Origin: Klebsiella sp. RHBSTW-00484 | GTDB lineage: Bacteria; Pseudomonadota; Gammaproteobacteria; Enterobacterales; Enterobacteriaceae | Length of the DNA stretch: 64,000 nt | Reading direction: 5' to 3' | NCBI RefSeq assembly: GCF_013705725.1 | Contig: NZ_CP055481.1 | Span: 6,138,001-6,202,000 of the forward strand | In this document: piece after piece, positions 1 through 11,003 of the stretch | How positions within the stretch are numbered: the first letter of the stretch is position 1 | Layout of the letters: the number at the start of each line of letters is the position of its first letter | The notes under the pieces: model-generated | The model's database searches: none | The model's input: only the letters and a program-made list of their open reading frames with translations | Told to the model about the DNA's origin: nothing | Made by a program: the position numbers and the translations under genes

Positions 1-427
1 CGTCTTTGAAGCCGTTGGGCCGGTGGTTTACACGCCGCTGCAAAAGTGGGTCGCGCAGGGTGAGGACAGCAAATACGTCGTCCGACGCGTGCGCGGTGGG
101 CTTACCGCTACGCAGCAAAAACAGCTGGCGCAAACGGCAAAACGCTACCTCGGTCAACCTTACGATCTCTTCTTCTCATGGAGCGACGAGCGTCAGTACT
201 GCTCCGAGGTCGTGTGGAAGGTGTATCACCGCGCCCTGGCGCTACAGGTGGGTAAACTGCAAAAGCTGAGTGAGTTCGATCTCAGCTCCCCGGCCGTTCG
301 CGCCAAACTCAAAGAACGTTATGGTCAGAATATCCCGCTGAACGAAACCGTGATCTCGCCGCAGGCGCTATTTGACGCCCCGCAACTGGAAACCGTAGAA
401 AAAAACTGGCCGCTGTTCTCCTGGTAA
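1..427 (+). CDS. yiiX: YiiX/YebB-like NlpC/P60-superfamily cysteine hydrolase, 3' part
   Basis: The gene enters from the left edge; the reading frame is open from base 2, so the N-terminus, which normally carries a signal peptide and the catalytic His, is missing. The visible 141 residues start with a VFEAVGP segment typical of YiiX and contain the QYCSEVVW motif, whose Cys is the expected nucleophile of this permuted papain-like fold. The natural substrate is unknown; lipid or peptidoglycan amide bonds are proposed for the superfamily. Position next to rpmE and priA matches E. coli, which supports orthology. Another YebB-like paralog cannot be excluded without the missing half. Confidence 0.82.
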   Translation, partial: VFEAVGPVVYTPLQKWVAQGEDSKYVVRRVRGGLTATQQKQLAQTAKRYLGQPYDLFFSWSDERQYCSEVVWKVYHRALALQVGKLQKLSEFDLSSPAVRAKLKERYGQNIPLNETVISPQALFDAPQLETVEKNWPLFSW

Positions 428-457
428 CCGATCACGAAAAACCTGTTCATCGCATGG

Positions 458-1099
458 GTGTGCTTTCTACTGTATGGCTGCGCCACCTACCCGCAGGCCA
501 TCAAACCCACGACAGAAAAACCGTCTCTCGGGCCAGAAATCTATATCGTCAATCACGGCTGGCATACAGGAATTATCCTGTCTGCCGACGACGTAAACAC
601 GATTCTGCCGCAGCTTAAAACGCGTTTCCCCCAAGAGGTACAATGGTATGAAATCGGCTGGGGCGATAAGGGCTTTTACCAGTCTCAGGAGATAACCAGC
701 CGGCTTACGCTCCAGGCGATGTTCTGGTCATCCGGTGCGGTGATGCACGTTGTCGCCTTTTCCGGGACGCCCGAGCGCTATTTTTCCGGCAGCACGATGG
801 CTGAATTAAGCCTGAGCGCAAGCCAGAACAGCAGTCTACTGCGCTACATTGGCCGCAGCTTTTCCCGCGATGAAACAGGCAAGCTGATACCGTTAAAAAA
901 AGGGATCTACGGCGACAGCCAGTTTTACGCGGCAAATGGCCGTTATGGGATACTCAATACCTGTAATAAATGGACGGCAAAGGGGCTGGAAAGCGCGGGG
1001 ATGACGATTAATCCCTCGCTAAAACTGACGGCGGGAAGCGTGATGAAGGCCGTGGAGAAGAATAAAGGTTGTCTGAATTTGTACTGCTATCCTCTGTAA
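458..1099 (+). CDS. DUF2459 (TIGR02117-like) putative lipoprotein
   Basis: The protein has about 213 residues from the GTG used here. It is recognised by the N-terminal VNHGWHTGIIL block and a later NTCNKWT segment, a conserved Cys with the earlier His that suggests a cysteine-hydrolase-like fold; the function is unknown. The leader reads FIAWVCFLLYGCA, so LYGC could be a lipobox and the protein an envelope lipoprotein. The frame is open back to the yiiX stop codon, and the residues before the GTG (ITKNLFIAW) look like the true beginning of a signal peptide, but the only plausible initiator there is ATC at 431 or CTG at 443. The real start is therefore uncertain. The gene follows yiiX by 30 bases and may be cotranscribed. 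Confidence 0.65.
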   Translation: MCFLLYGCATYPQAIKPTTEKPSLGPEIYIVNHGWHTGIILSADDVNTILPQLKTRFPQEVQWYEIGWGDKGFYQSQEITSRLTLQAMFWSSGAVMHVVAFSGTPERYFSGSTMAELSLSASQNSSLLRYIGRSFSRDETGKLIPLKKGIYGDSQFYAANGRYGILNTCNKWTAKGLESAGMTINPSLKLTAGSVMKAVEKNKGCLNLYCYPL

Positions 1100-1107
1100 A
1101 ACAGAGA

Positions 1108-1133
1108 CAAAAAAGCCGCCCTGAGGCGGCTTC
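1108..1133 (-). terminator. Rho-independent terminator of rpmE, possibly bidirectional
   Basis: A six-base-pair GCCGCC/GGCGGC stem with a CTGA loop is followed on the minus strand by a run of six T residues. It lies between the convergent DUF2459 gene and rpmE, with the better U-tract on the rpmE side. Confidence 0.8.
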
Positions 1134-1145
1134 TTCTTCAGCAAA

Positions 1146-1361
1146 TTACTTGCTGGTACCCGGCACGCTGAAACGCTTGTTGAAGCGGTCAACACGGCCA
1201 CCGGTAGCAACATCACGCTGTTTGCCGGTGTAGAACGGGTGGCATTTACCGCACACGTCGAGGTTCAGGTCGTGACCTACGGTAGAACGGATTTTTATGA
1301 CGTTACCGCAAGAGCAGTTTGCAGTAACTTCGTCGTATTTCGGATGAATATCTTTTTTCAT
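1146..1361 (-). CDS. rpmE: 50S ribosomal protein L31 (zinc-binding form)
   Basis: The protein has 71 residues, with the expected start MKKDIHPKY. It is the C+ form of bL31: Cys pairs in CSCGN and VCGKC form the zinc site. L31 sits at the 50S-30S central-protuberance bridge and acts in the cytoplasm. The minus-strand ATG is preceded by TGAGGTTCTCCC, a modest ribosome-binding site. The gene is divergent from priA, as in E. coli, and ends at its own terminator. It is replaced by a zinc-free paralog under zinc starvation in many enterobacteria; no such paralog is in this window. Confidence 0.97.
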   Translation of the reverse strand: MKKDIHPKYDEVTANCSCGNVIKIRSTVGHDLNLDVCGKCHPFYTGKQRDVATGGRVDRFNKRFSVPGTSK

Positions 1362-1602
1362 GGGAGAACCTCAGTTAAGGCCGCGTCGCTCTTCCAGCCC
1401 TAACGCCAGACACCACGCGATGTTAATAATTTCCCGTCGCTATTCCGCTATGCGAAATCCCCGGGTAATAGATTTTGATGCTGCACAAAGCACATCAAAG
1501 GCGGCGAATCATACAGAATTTGACCAGCATATGCAAACTGATCCGCGAGCCCTTATCACAATGTGTATACTAACCCGCCAGATTTCAAGTCAGGAAGATT
1601 AA

Positions 1603-3798
<2,196 letters not shown>

Positions 3799-3948
3799 AG
3801 CTTCTCTTGCGAGGCGGATCGAAAAATTCAACCGCCGTCACGTTTTTCATGAAAATTCTGTAACTCTCTGGATGTACTATCTGTTAAAAATGTTGCTGAT
3901 GTCAGAACGCAAGGGATGTGTCTGCGCCAGTCAGCGAGGAGAAAACAG

Positions 3949-4977
3949 GTGAAGCCCAAAAAACAGGTGGTTGCCGCCACGATGAAAGACGTTGCCGAGA
4001 AGGCAAACGTCTCTACGGCAACTGTATCCCGAGCGTTAATGAACCCCGATAAGGTTTCGCAGAGCACCCGTAACCGGGTAGAACAGGCGGCGCTTGAAGT
4101 CGGCTATTTACCACAATCGCTCGGGCGCAACATGAAGCGCAATGAGTCGCGCACTATCCTGGTGATTGTGCCGGATATTTGCGATCCCTTTTTTAGCGAG
4201 ATCATTCGCGGCATCGAAGTCACCGCTGCGGAACAAGAGTATCTGGTGCTGATTGGCGATTGCGCTCATCAGAACCGTCAGGAAAAAACCTTTATCGATC
4301 TGATTATTACCAAGCAGATCGACGGTATGCTGCTGCTGGGTTCGCGCCTGCCCTTCGATGCGGGTGTAGAAGAACAGCGCAATCTGCCGCCGATGGTGAT
4401 GGCTAATGAGTTTGCTCCTGAGCTGGAGCTACCGACAGTGCATATCGATAACCTTACCGCCGCGTTCAACGCCGTTAACTATCTGCAGGAACTGGGGCAC
4501 CACCGCATTGGCTGTATCGCCGGTCCGGAAGAGATGCCGCTTTGCCATTACCGCCTGCAAGGCTACGTCCAGGCGCTGCGGCGCAGCGGAATGACAGTCG
4601 ATCCACACTATATCGCTCGTGGTAATTTTACCTATGAAGCCGGAGCCAACGCGCTGGAACAGCTTCTGGCATTACCAGTACCGCCAACGGCCGTCTTCTG
4701 CCATAGCGATATTATGGCGTTGGGCGCACTCTCGCTGGCGAAACGTCGCGGGCTGAAAGTTCCTGACGATCTGTCTATTATTGGCTTTGATAACATCTCT
4801 TTGTCTGAATTTTGCGATCCGCCATTGACGACCGTCGCGCAACCGCGTTTTGATATTGGCCGCGAAGCGATGCTGCTTTTGCTGGATCAGTTGCACGGGC
4901 ACAACGTCAGCAGCGGTTCTCGATTACTCGACTGCGAGCTCATCGTTCGCGGCAGTACGCGCAAAATCCGAACATAA
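3949..4977 (+). CDS. cytR: LacI-family transcriptional repressor CytR
   Basis: CytR represses nucleoside uptake and catabolism genes together with CRP and is relieved by cytidine. The GTG at 3949 is chosen over the upstream ATG because GCGAGGAG lies 8-14 bases before it and the product (342 residues) then matches the 341-residue E. coli protein. The helix-turn-helix (MKDVAEKANVSTATVSRAL) is at residues 12-30, followed by the LacI hinge and the periplasmic-binding-like effector domain (NESRTILVIVPDICDPFF onward). CytR has an unusually long linker before the core, seen here too. The gene is followed by ftsN, as in E. coli. Confidence 0.96.
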   Translation: MKPKKQVVAATMKDVAEKANVSTATVSRALMNPDKVSQSTRNRVEQAALEVGYLPQSLGRNMKRNESRTILVIVPDICDPFFSEIIRGIEVTAAEQEYLVLIGDCAHQNRQEKTFIDLIITKQIDGMLLLGSRLPFDAGVEEQRNLPPMVMANEFAPELELPTVHIDNLTAAFNAVNYLQELGHHRIGCIAGPEEMPLCHYRLQGYVQALRRSGMTVDPHYIARGNFTYEAGANALEQLLALPVPPTAVFCHSDIMALGALSLAKRRGLKVPDDLSIIGFDNISLSEFCDPPLTTVAQPRFDIGREAMLLLLDQLHGHNVSSGSRLLDCELIVRGSTRKIRT

Positions 4978-5009
4978 CCATCAGGCTTTCGGGCCTGCTC
5001 TTCTGGTCA

Positions 5010-5046
5010 AAGGCCCGCCGCTTAAGTAACATGGCGGGCTGAAAAA
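5010..5046 (+). terminator. Possible hairpin terminator between cytR and ftsN
   Basis: A seven-base GCCCGCC/GGCGGGC stem with a 13-base loop is followed by GAAAAACG rather than a clear U-tract. It overlaps the ftsN promoter region and may only be an attenuating structure. A smaller CAGGC/GCCTG hairpin lies just upstream. Confidence 0.35.
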
Positions 5047-5068
5047 CGAATAAGACAGCGAAACGATA

Positions 5069-6040
5069 GTGGCACAACGAGATTATGTACGCCGCAGCCA
5101 ACCGGCTTCTTCGCGGCGCAAAAAGAGCAATCCCCGAAGCTCAAGGAACAAGCAAAGCGGCTTTTCAGCGGTTTCGCCCACTATGGTTGCGATCGCGGCG
5201 GCAGTGCTGGTGGCTTTTATCGGTGGACTGTACTTCATCACGCACCACAAAAAAGAAGAAGCTGAAGCGCTGCAAAATCGCCAGGCAACAGGTAACGGTT
5301 TACCGCCGAAGCCGGAAGAACGCTGGCGCTATATTAAAGAGCTGGAAAGTCGCCAGCCTGGCGTTCGTGCGCCTACTGAACCGACAGCTGGCGGTGAAGT
5401 CATGAAGCCGGAACAGCTGACTAACGAACAGCGCCAGCTGCTGGCGCAAATGCAGGCCGATATGCGTCAGCAGCCCACGCAGCTGACCGAAGTGCCGTGG
5501 AATGAACAAACCCCGGCGCAGCGCCAGCAAACGCTGCAGCGTCAACGTCTGGCTCAGCAGCAGGTGCAACAACAGCAGTTAGCACAGACCCAACAGCAAA
5601 CTCAGGTTCAGCAGCCGCGAACTCAGCCACGAGTTGTGGAGCAACCCAAACAGGTACAGCAGCCGAAGCAAACCGCGTCAACCCAGCAGCCGTATCAGGA
5701 TTTGCTGCAAACGCCAGCGCATACCAATACCGCGCAGCCTAAAACGCAGGCTGCCGCACCGGTGACCCGCGTCGAGGAAGCACCGAAAACTGCCGCGACG
5801 GAGAAAAAAGACGATCGCAGTTGGATGATTCAGTGCGGGTCCTTTAAAGGCGCTGAGCAGGCGGAAACCGTTCGCGCGCAGCTGGCATTTGAAGGCTTTT
5901 CCTCGCACATCACCACCAATAACGGCTGGAACCGGGTAGTGATCGGGCCACTGAAAGGCAAAGACAACGCCAGCAACATGATTGAACGCCTGAAGATGGC
6001 CGGACACGCAAACTGCATTCGTCTCGCCGCCAGGGGTTGA
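5069..6040 (+). CDS. ftsN: Cell division protein FtsN
   Basis: FtsN is the late divisome protein that activates septal peptidoglycan synthesis through FtsA and FtsQLB. There are 323 residues from a GTG start. A basic cytoplasmic tail (MAQRDYVRRSQPASSRRKK, including the FtsA-interacting segment) is followed by one membrane helix at about residues 36-58. Next comes a long periplasmic linker extremely rich in Gln (about residues 140-210). The C-terminal SPOR domain (WMIQCGSFKGAEQAETVRA onward, about residues 249-323) binds denuded glycan. Two Cys in the SPOR domain (IQCGSF and NCIRLA) are the usual disulfide pair. The stop codon overlaps the hslV heat-shock promoter. Confidence 0.96.
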   Translation: MAQRDYVRRSQPASSRRKKSNPRSSRNKQSGFSAVSPTMVAIAAAVLVAFIGGLYFITHHKKEEAEALQNRQATGNGLPPKPEERWRYIKELESRQPGVRAPTEPTAGGEVMKPEQLTNEQRQLLAQMQADMRQQPTQLTEVPWNEQTPAQRQQTLQRQRLAQQQVQQQQLAQTQQQTQVQQPRTQPRVVEQPKQVQQPKQTASTQQPYQDLLQTPAHTNTAQPKTQAAAPVTRVEEAPKTAATEKKDDRSWMIQCGSFKGAEQAETVRAQLAFEGFSSHITTNNGWNRVVIGPLKGKDNASNMIERLKMAGHANCIRLAARG

Positions 6041-6062
6041 AACCCTCAAAATCCCCCCCATT
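6036..6062 (+). promoter_or_regulatory. Sigma-32 (heat-shock) promoter of hslVU
   Basis: A GTTGAAA -35-like element overlaps the ftsN stop codon, and a CCCCCAtt -10-like element begins about 15 bases later, matching the sigma-32 pattern CTTGAA-N13/15-CCCCAT-T. It lies directly upstream of the leader hairpin and hslV. hslVU is a known heat-shock operon. Confidence 0.75.
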
Positions 6063-6076
6063 TATAATTGCATTCT

Positions 6077-6096
6077 GCCCCGCGTAAACGCGGGGC
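6077..6096 (+). promoter_or_regulatory. Leader stem-loop of the hslVU mRNA
   Basis: A perfect GCCCCGCG/CGCGGGGC stem with a four-base TAAA loop begins about 15 bases after the -10 element, at the extreme 5' end of the predicted transcript. A 20-nucleotide stem-loop here is known in E. coli to stabilise the hslVU mRNA. It lacks a following U-tract, so it is not a terminator. Confidence 0.75.
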
Positions 6097-6130
6097 CTCT
6101 ATTCCGCTTTTGCAACCAAGGGGTCTGCTC

Positions 6131-6661
6131 GTGACTACAATTGTAAGTGTTCGCCGTAACGGCCATGTCGTTATTGCCGGTGATGGCCAGGCTACACTGG
6201 GCAACACCGTAATGAAGGGCAACGTGAAGAAAGTTCGCCGTCTGTACAACGACAAAGTGATCGCAGGCTTTGCTGGCGGCACCGCTGACGCCTTCACCCT
6301 ATTCGAACTGTTTGAACGTAAGCTCGAAATGCATCAAGGCCACCTGGTGAAAGCCGCCGTTGAACTGGCGAAAGACTGGCGTACCGATCGCATGCTGCGC
6401 AAACTGGAGGCGCTTCTGGCCGTGGCTGACGAAAACTCATCGCTTATCATCACCGGTAATGGTGACGTTGTGCAGCCAGAAAACGACCTGATTGCTATCG
6501 GCTCCGGCGGTCCTTACGCCCAGGCCGCAGCCCGCGCCCTGCTGGAAAATACCGAACTGGGCGCACGCGATATCGCAGAGAAAGCGTTGAATATTGCAGG
6601 TGATATCTGCATATATACCAACCACTTCCATACCATCGAAGAATTGACCTCCAAAGCGTAA
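6131..6661 (+). CDS. hslV: ATP-dependent protease HslVU, peptidase subunit HslV (ClpQ)
   Basis: HslV forms a double hexamer of Thr proteases capped by the HslU unfoldase. The GTG start is preceded by AAGGGGT and gives the canonical 176 residues beginning [11 protein letters not shown]. Removal of Met exposes catalytic Thr at position 2; Lys in VMKGNVKKV and the GSGGPYA loop complete the active site. The frame is open upstream, but the extra residues are encoded by the leader stem-loop and are not translated in known homologs. hslU follows after nine bases with its own Shine-Dalgarno, so the two are one operon. Confidence 0.98.
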   Translation: MTTIVSVRRNGHVVIAGDGQATLGNTVMKGNVKKVRRLYNDKVIAGFAGGTADAFTLFELFERKLEMHQGHLVKAAVELAKDWRTDRMLRKLEALLAVADENSSLIITGNGDVVQPENDLIAIGSGGPYAQAAARALLENTELGARDIAEKALNIAGDICIYTNHFHTIEELTSKA

Positions 6662-6670
6662 GGATCTCCC

Positions 6671-8005
6671 ATGTCTGAAATGACCCCACGCGAAATTGTC
6701 AGCGAACTGGACAAACACATTATCGGCCAGGACGCAGCCAAGCGCTCCGTCGCCATCGCTCTGCGTAACCGCTGGCGTCGTATGCAGCTTAACGAAGAGC
6801 TGCGCCACGAAGTCACGCCGAAAAACATTCTGATGATCGGCCCAACCGGCGTCGGTAAAACCGAAATCGCCCGTCGTCTGGCAAAACTGGCCAACGCGCC
6901 GTTCATCAAGGTTGAAGCAACTAAATTCACCGAAGTAGGCTATGTTGGTAAAGAAGTGGATTCGATTATCCGCGATCTGACCGATGCAGCGATCAAAATG
7001 GTTCGCATGCAGTCCATCGATAAAAACCGCTACCGTGCAGAAGAGCTGGCGGAAGAGCGCATCCTTGATGTGCTGATCCCACCGGCAAAAAACAACTGGG
7101 GCCAGGCTGAACAGCCTCAGGAACCTTCTGCCGCGCGCCAGTCTTTCCGCAAAAAACTGCGCGAAGGGCAGCTCGACGACAAAGAGATTGAAATCGATCT
7201 TGCGGCTGCGCCGATGGGCGTTGAAATCATGTCCCCTCCGGGCATGGAAGAGATGACCAGCCAGCTGCAATCAATGTTCCAGAATCTGGGCGGCCAGAAG
7301 CAAAAACCGCGTAAGCTGAAAATCAAAGATGCGATGAAGCTGTTGATTGAAGAAGAAGCGGCGAAGCTGGTAAATCCGGAAGAGCTGAAGCAGGATGCTA
7401 TCGATGCGGTTGAGCAGCACGGTATCGTGTTTATCGACGAAATCGACAAAATCTGTAAACGTGGCGGCAACTCTTCAGGCCCTGACGTTTCACGCGAAGG
7501 CGTACAGCGCGACCTGCTGCCGCTGGTTGAAGGCTGCACCGTCTCCACCAAGCACGGGATGGTGAAAACTGACCACATTCTGTTTATCGCCTCCGGCGCG
7601 TTCCAGGTGGCCAGCCCGTCTGACCTGATCCCAGAGTTGCAGGGTCGTCTGCCGATTCGCGTTGAGCTGAAAGCACTGACCACCCATGACTTCGAGCGCA
7701 TCCTGACTGAGCCGAATGCCTCTATCACCGTGCAGTATAAAGCGCTGATGGCGACTGAAGGCGTTAATATCGAGTTCACGGAAGATGGCATCAAACGCAT
7801 TGCTCAGGCCGCCTGGCAGGTCAACGAAACCACTGAGAACATCGGTGCCCGTCGCCTGCATACCGTACTGGAGCGTCTGATCGAAGATATCTCATACGAC
7901 GCCAGCGAAATGAACGGTCAAAGCGTGACTATCGATGCAGAATATGTCGGTAAACATCTGGATGTTCTGGTGGCAGATGAAGATCTGAGTCGTTTTATCC
8001 TATAA
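6671..8005 (+). CDS. hslU: ATP-dependent protease HslVU, unfoldase subunit HslU (ClpY)
   Basis: This is a AAA+ unfoldase that recognises substrates, threads them through its pore and activates HslV. The 444 residues are within one of the usual length. Walker A is GPTGVGKTE (about residues 57-65), the pore loop is GYVGKEVD (about 91-98), the intermediate I-domain runs from about 110 to 240, Walker B is IVFIDEIDK, and the C-terminal tail DLSRFIL docks into HslV. The start is the ATG after AAGGATCTCCC. An ERIC repeat follows 50 bases after the stop. Confidence 0.98.
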   Translation: MSEMTPREIVSELDKHIIGQDAAKRSVAIALRNRWRRMQLNEELRHEVTPKNILMIGPTGVGKTEIARRLAKLANAPFIKVEATKFTEVGYVGKEVDSIIRDLTDAAIKMVRMQSIDKNRYRAEELAEERILDVLIPPAKNNWGQAEQPQEPSAARQSFRKKLREGQLDDKEIEIDLAAAPMGVEIMSPPGMEEMTSQLQSMFQNLGGQKQKPRKLKIKDAMKLLIEEEAAKLVNPEELKQDAIDAVEQHGIVFIDEIDKICKRGGNSSGPDVSREGVQRDLLPLVEGCTVSTKHGMVKTDHILFIASGAFQVASPSDLIPELQGRLPIRVELKALTTHDFERILTEPNASITVQYKALMATEGVNIEFTEDGIKRIAQAAWQVNETTENIGARRLHTVLERLIEDISYDASEMNGQSVTIDAEYVGKHLDVLVADEDLSRFIL

Positions 8006-8057
8006 TCCGGTTCAATATATTTTCATCACTATAGATGGGGCTATAGATACCCAAAAT

Positions 8058-8246
8058 AATTCGAGTTGCAGGCAGGCGGCAAAGGAATGAATCCCCAGGA
8101 GCGTACATAAGTACGTAACTGGGGTGAATGACAAATCTGCCGGGAGCAGATTTGAACGTCGCTTGCGACGGCCCGTGAGGGCGAGGCCCATGGATGGGCC
8201 GAGTCGTCCGTAGCCAACGTACCTGCAGCTTGAAGTATGAAGGGTA
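8058..8246 (+). repeat. ERIC/IRU element carrying a ~80-base structured insertion
   Basis: The core GAATCCCCAGGAGCGTACAT and the following AAGTACGTAACTGGGGTGAA match the well-known ERIC central inverted repeat. The ends (ATTCGAGTTGCAGG and GCAGCTTGAAGTATG) recur in a second copy near frvX. Relative to that copy, about 80 extra bases lie between the core and the right end. They can fold into consecutive hairpins: AAATCTGC/GCAGATTT, CGTCG/CGACG, GCCC/GGGC and GGCCCA/TGGGCC. The element fills most of the hslU-menA gap, so it would be in the hslVU 3' UTR or menA leader. Confidence 0.85.
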
Positions 8247-8273
8247 GAGCCCCATTTTTATTGGCCGGGACTA

Positions 8274-9200
8274 ATGACTGAACAACCGATAAACAAAACC
8301 CAGGCCTGGCTGGAAAGCCTGCGCCCCAAAACGTTACCTCTGGCCTTTGCCGCCATCATTGTCGGCTCCGCTCTTGCCTGGCATCAGGGCAGTTTCGATC
8401 CCTGGGTTGCCCTGCTGGCAATAATTACTGCGGGCTTACTGCAAATACTCTCCAACCTCGCCAATGATTATGGCGATGCGGTAAAAGGTAGCGACAAACC
8501 TGACCGCATCGGTCCCCTGCGCGGTATGCAGAAAGGGGCGATTACTCAGGCACAAATGAAACGCGCGTTAATTCTGACCGTGGTGCTGATTTGCCTCTCT
8601 GGCCTGGCGCTGCTGTTCTCAGCCTGGCAAACCATGGCCGACTTTATCGGCTTTATGGTGCTTGGCGTGCTGGCAATTGTTGCCGCCATCACCTACACCG
8701 TCGGCACCCGACCTTACGGATACATTGGTCTCGGCGATATTTCCGTGCTGGTTTTCTTCGGCTGGCTTAGCGTTGTCGGAAGCTGGTACCTTCAGGCGCA
8801 CAGCATTGAAGCGGTCATTTTCTTACCCGCGACCGCCTGCGGCCTGCTGGCTGCTGCGGTATTAAATATTAATAACCTGCGCGATATCGACAGCGATCGT
8901 GATAACGGCAAAAACACCCTCGCCGTGCGTCTGGGGCCGGTTAACGCTCGCCGCTACCATGCCTGTCTCCTCATTGGCGCTCCGCTGTGCCTGGCGCTGT
9001 TTAATCTCATCTCGCTGCATAATCCCTGGGGTTGGCTGTTCCTGCTGGCTACGCCGCTGCTGGTTAAGCAGGCGCGTTTTGTGATGCGCGAGCGCGAGCC
9101 TGTGGCCATGCGCCCGATGCTGGAAAGAACGGTAAAAGGCGCGCTGCTGACCAACCTGCTGTTTGTTATCGGAATTATTCTCAGCAAGCTGGCAGGTTAA
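8274..9200 (+). CDS. menA: 1,4-dihydroxy-2-naphthoate octaprenyltransferase
   Basis: MenA is an integral inner-membrane UbiA-family enzyme that prenylates and decarboxylates 1,4-dihydroxy-2-naphthoate to give demethylmenaquinone. The 308 residues equal the E. coli length. The first Asp-rich metal/diphosphate motif is NDYGDAVKGSDKPDR (about residues 63-77), and the second is NNLRDIDSDRDNGK (about 199-212). Roughly eight to nine hydrophobic helices are visible. The start ATG lies 27 bases after the ERIC element, which makes it likely that ERIC sequence forms part of the leader. rraA follows downstream, as in E. coli. Confidence 0.97.
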   Translation: MTEQPINKTQAWLESLRPKTLPLAFAAIIVGSALAWHQGSFDPWVALLAIITAGLLQILSNLANDYGDAVKGSDKPDRIGPLRGMQKGAITQAQMKRALILTVVLICLSGLALLFSAWQTMADFIGFMVLGVLAIVAAITYTVGTRPYGYIGLGDISVLVFFGWLSVVGSWYLQAHSIEAVIFLPATACGLLAAAVLNINNLRDIDSDRDNGKNTLAVRLGPVNARRYHACLLIGAPLCLALFNLISLHNPWGWLFLLATPLLVKQARFVMREREPVAMRPMLERTVKGALLTNLLFVIGIILSKLAG

Positions 9201-9292
9201 CTGACAAATATCAATTAACAATTGATGATTTTGCCAACAACACGATTCCCGAGATATACTGAAAATTCTCGCAGCAACTGAACGTTAAGCCT

Positions 9293-9778
9293 ATGAAATA
9301 CGATACTTCCGAGCTTTGTGACATCTACCAGGAGGATGTCAACGTCGTGGAACCTCTGTTCTCCAACTTTGGGGGACGGTCGTCGTTTGGTGGACAAATC
9401 ATCACGGTGAAATGTTTCGAGGATAACGGGTTGCTCTACGATATGCTTGAGCAGAACGGCCGTGGTCATATCCTGTTAATCGATGGCGGTGGTTCCGTTC
9501 GACGCGCATTAATCGACGCCGACCTGGCGCGTCTGGCCGTGCAAAACGAATGGGAAGGGTTAGTGGTCTATGGCGCAGTGCGCCAGGTTGACGATCTGGA
9601 GGAGATGGATATCGGCATCCAGGCGCTGGCCGCCATTCCCGTGGGAGCCGCAGGTGAAGGCATCGGCGAAAGCGACGTTCGCGTCAACTTCGGCGGCGTC
9701 ACCTTCTTCTCTGGTGACCATCTGTACGCTGATAATACCGGGATAATCCTCTCAGAGGATGCTCTGGATATTGAGTAA
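9293..9778 (+). CDS. rraA: Regulator of ribonuclease E activity A
   Basis: RraA binds the C-terminal scaffold region of RNase E and inhibits mRNA decay. The family fold is that of an aldolase/methyltransferase-like trimer, and it was formerly called MenG. The protein has 161 residues beginning [23 protein letters not shown], essentially the E. coli sequence; the conserved [15 protein letters not shown] block is intact. The gene is 92 bases after menA. A strong convergent terminator follows, and then pfkA on the other strand. In E. coli the next gene is zapB; that gene and about 10 kb beyond it are not present at this junction. Confidence 0.97.
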   Translation: MKYDTSELCDIYQEDVNVVEPLFSNFGGRSSFGGQIITVKCFEDNGLLYDMLEQNGRGHILLIDGGGSVRRALIDADLARLAVQNEWEGLVVYGAVRQVDDLEEMDIGIQALAAIPVGAAGEGIGESDVRVNFGGVTFFSGDHLYADNTGIILSEDALDIE

Positions 9779-9791
9779 CGCCCCCGTTCAT

Positions 9792-9822
9792 AAAAAGGCC
9801 TTCTCTCTGAGAAGGCCTTTTT
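9792..9822. terminator. Bidirectional Rho-independent terminator between rraA and pfkA
   Basis: A near-perfect 14-base-pair stem (AAAAAGGCCTTCTC against GAGAAGGCCTTTTT) with a three-base loop ends in T-runs on both strands. It terminates rraA rightwards and pfkA leftwards. Confidence 0.92.
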
Positions 9823-9837
9823 ATTTCACACAAGAAA

Positions 9838-10800
9838 TTAGTACAGCTTCTTAGCGCAATCCAACCAGTCACTTTTGAACGGACGCTTCATGCTTTCGAT
9901 GGCGTCGATGATATCGTGATGAACCAGCTTCTCATTCTGAATACCAACACAGCGACCGCCAAAGCCCTGCAGCAGCAGGTCGATAGCATATGCGCCCATA
10001 CGGGATGCCAGAATACGGTCATAAGGAACCGGGGAGCCACCGCGCTGGATGTGACCCAGTACGGTTGCACGGGTTTCACGACCGGTCTCTTTCTCAATGT
10101 AATCAGCCAGTTCGTGGATATCGCACATATGTTCAGTAATGGCCACAATAGCGTGTTTTTTCCCTTTAGCGATACCGGCTTTAATTTCTGTCACCAGATC
10201 ATCACGGGTGTAGTCAACTTCAGGAACCATGACGAATTCACAGCCGCCGGAGATTGCTGCTGCCAGGGTCAGGTCGCCGCAGTAACGGCCCATCACTTCA
10301 ACAACGGAAATACGTTGGTGAGAGGAAGAAGTATCACGCAGGCGGTCAATCGCCTCAACAACGGTGCTCAGCGCAGTAAAGAAACCGATAGTGTAGTCAG
10401 TACCTTTAATATCGTTGTCGATAGTGCCCGGCAAACCGATGCACGGGAAGCCCATTTCAGTCAGGCGCACAGCGCCCATATAAGAACCGTCACCACCGAT
10501 AACGACCAGCGCATCCAGGCCGCGTTTTTTCATATTCTCAAGAGCAACTGCGCGAATGTGTTCTTCGCGAAATTCCGGGAAGCGCGCTGACCCCAGGAAG
10601 GTGCCGCCACGGTTGATCATGTCGGAAACGCTATAGCGGTCAAGCTGAACCATACGATCTTCATACAGGCCGAGGTAACCGTCATAGATTCCAAAAACTT
10701 CCAGACCTTCCGTTAATGCCGCGCGCACAACGCCACGAATTGCTGCGTTCATGCCCGGCGCATCACCGCCACTTGTCAACACACCGATTTTCTTAATCAT
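9838..10800 (-). CDS. pfkA: ATP-dependent 6-phosphofructokinase isozyme I
   Basis: This enzyme phosphorylates fructose 6-phosphate to fructose 1,6-bisphosphate, the committed glycolytic step, and is allosterically regulated by ADP and PEP. The 320 residues match the E. coli length. The N-terminal GGDAPGMN (residues 11-18), ATP-binding GGDGS, catalytic TIDNDI (Asp127) and substrate-binding VMGRYCGD motifs are all present. fieF lies upstream in the same direction after a 203-base gap, as in E. coli. A second, IS1-interrupted phosphofructokinase-like gene lies far downstream in a PTS operon. Confidence 0.98.
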   Translation of the reverse strand: MIKKIGVLTSGGDAPGMNAAIRGVVRAALTEGLEVFGIYDGYLGLYEDRMVQLDRYSVSDMINRGGTFLGSARFPEFREEHIRAVALENMKKRGLDALVVIGGDGSYMGAVRLTEMGFPCIGLPGTIDNDIKGTDYTIGFFTALSTVVEAIDRLRDTSSSHQRISVVEVMGRYCGDLTLAAAISGGCEFVMVPEVDYTRDDLVTEIKAGIAKGKKHAIVAITEHMCDIHELADYIEKETGRETRATVLGHIQRGGSPVPYDRILASRMGAYAIDLLLQGFGGRCVGIQNEKLVHHDIIDAIESMKRPFKSDWLDCAKKLY

Positions 10801-11003
10801 GACTACCTCTGAACTTAGGAAGCAAAAAATAATCCTGTTGCCTGAAGCGCCCCCTCACCAGGAGTGCCCATCGATAATTGCAATAGTATATCAAACGCTT
10901 CTGGCTGAATTGATTCAGGTCAGACCAAATGGCGGTAATTTATACAAATAATGCCGATCCGCCCCACATTTTTACATCGAGTTTACAGACTATAACCGAA
11001 AGC

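Noticed and set aside
1360..1602. An 80-codon frame between rpmE and priA
   Set aside because: It lies in the divergent promoter region, starts within the rpmE initiation site on the other strand and has no resemblance to a known protein.
6437..7270. A 277-codon minus-strand frame over hslV and hslU
   Set aside because: It is a shadow of two strongly conserved heat-shock genes and is Phe/Asp/Gly-rich, as expected from the complement.
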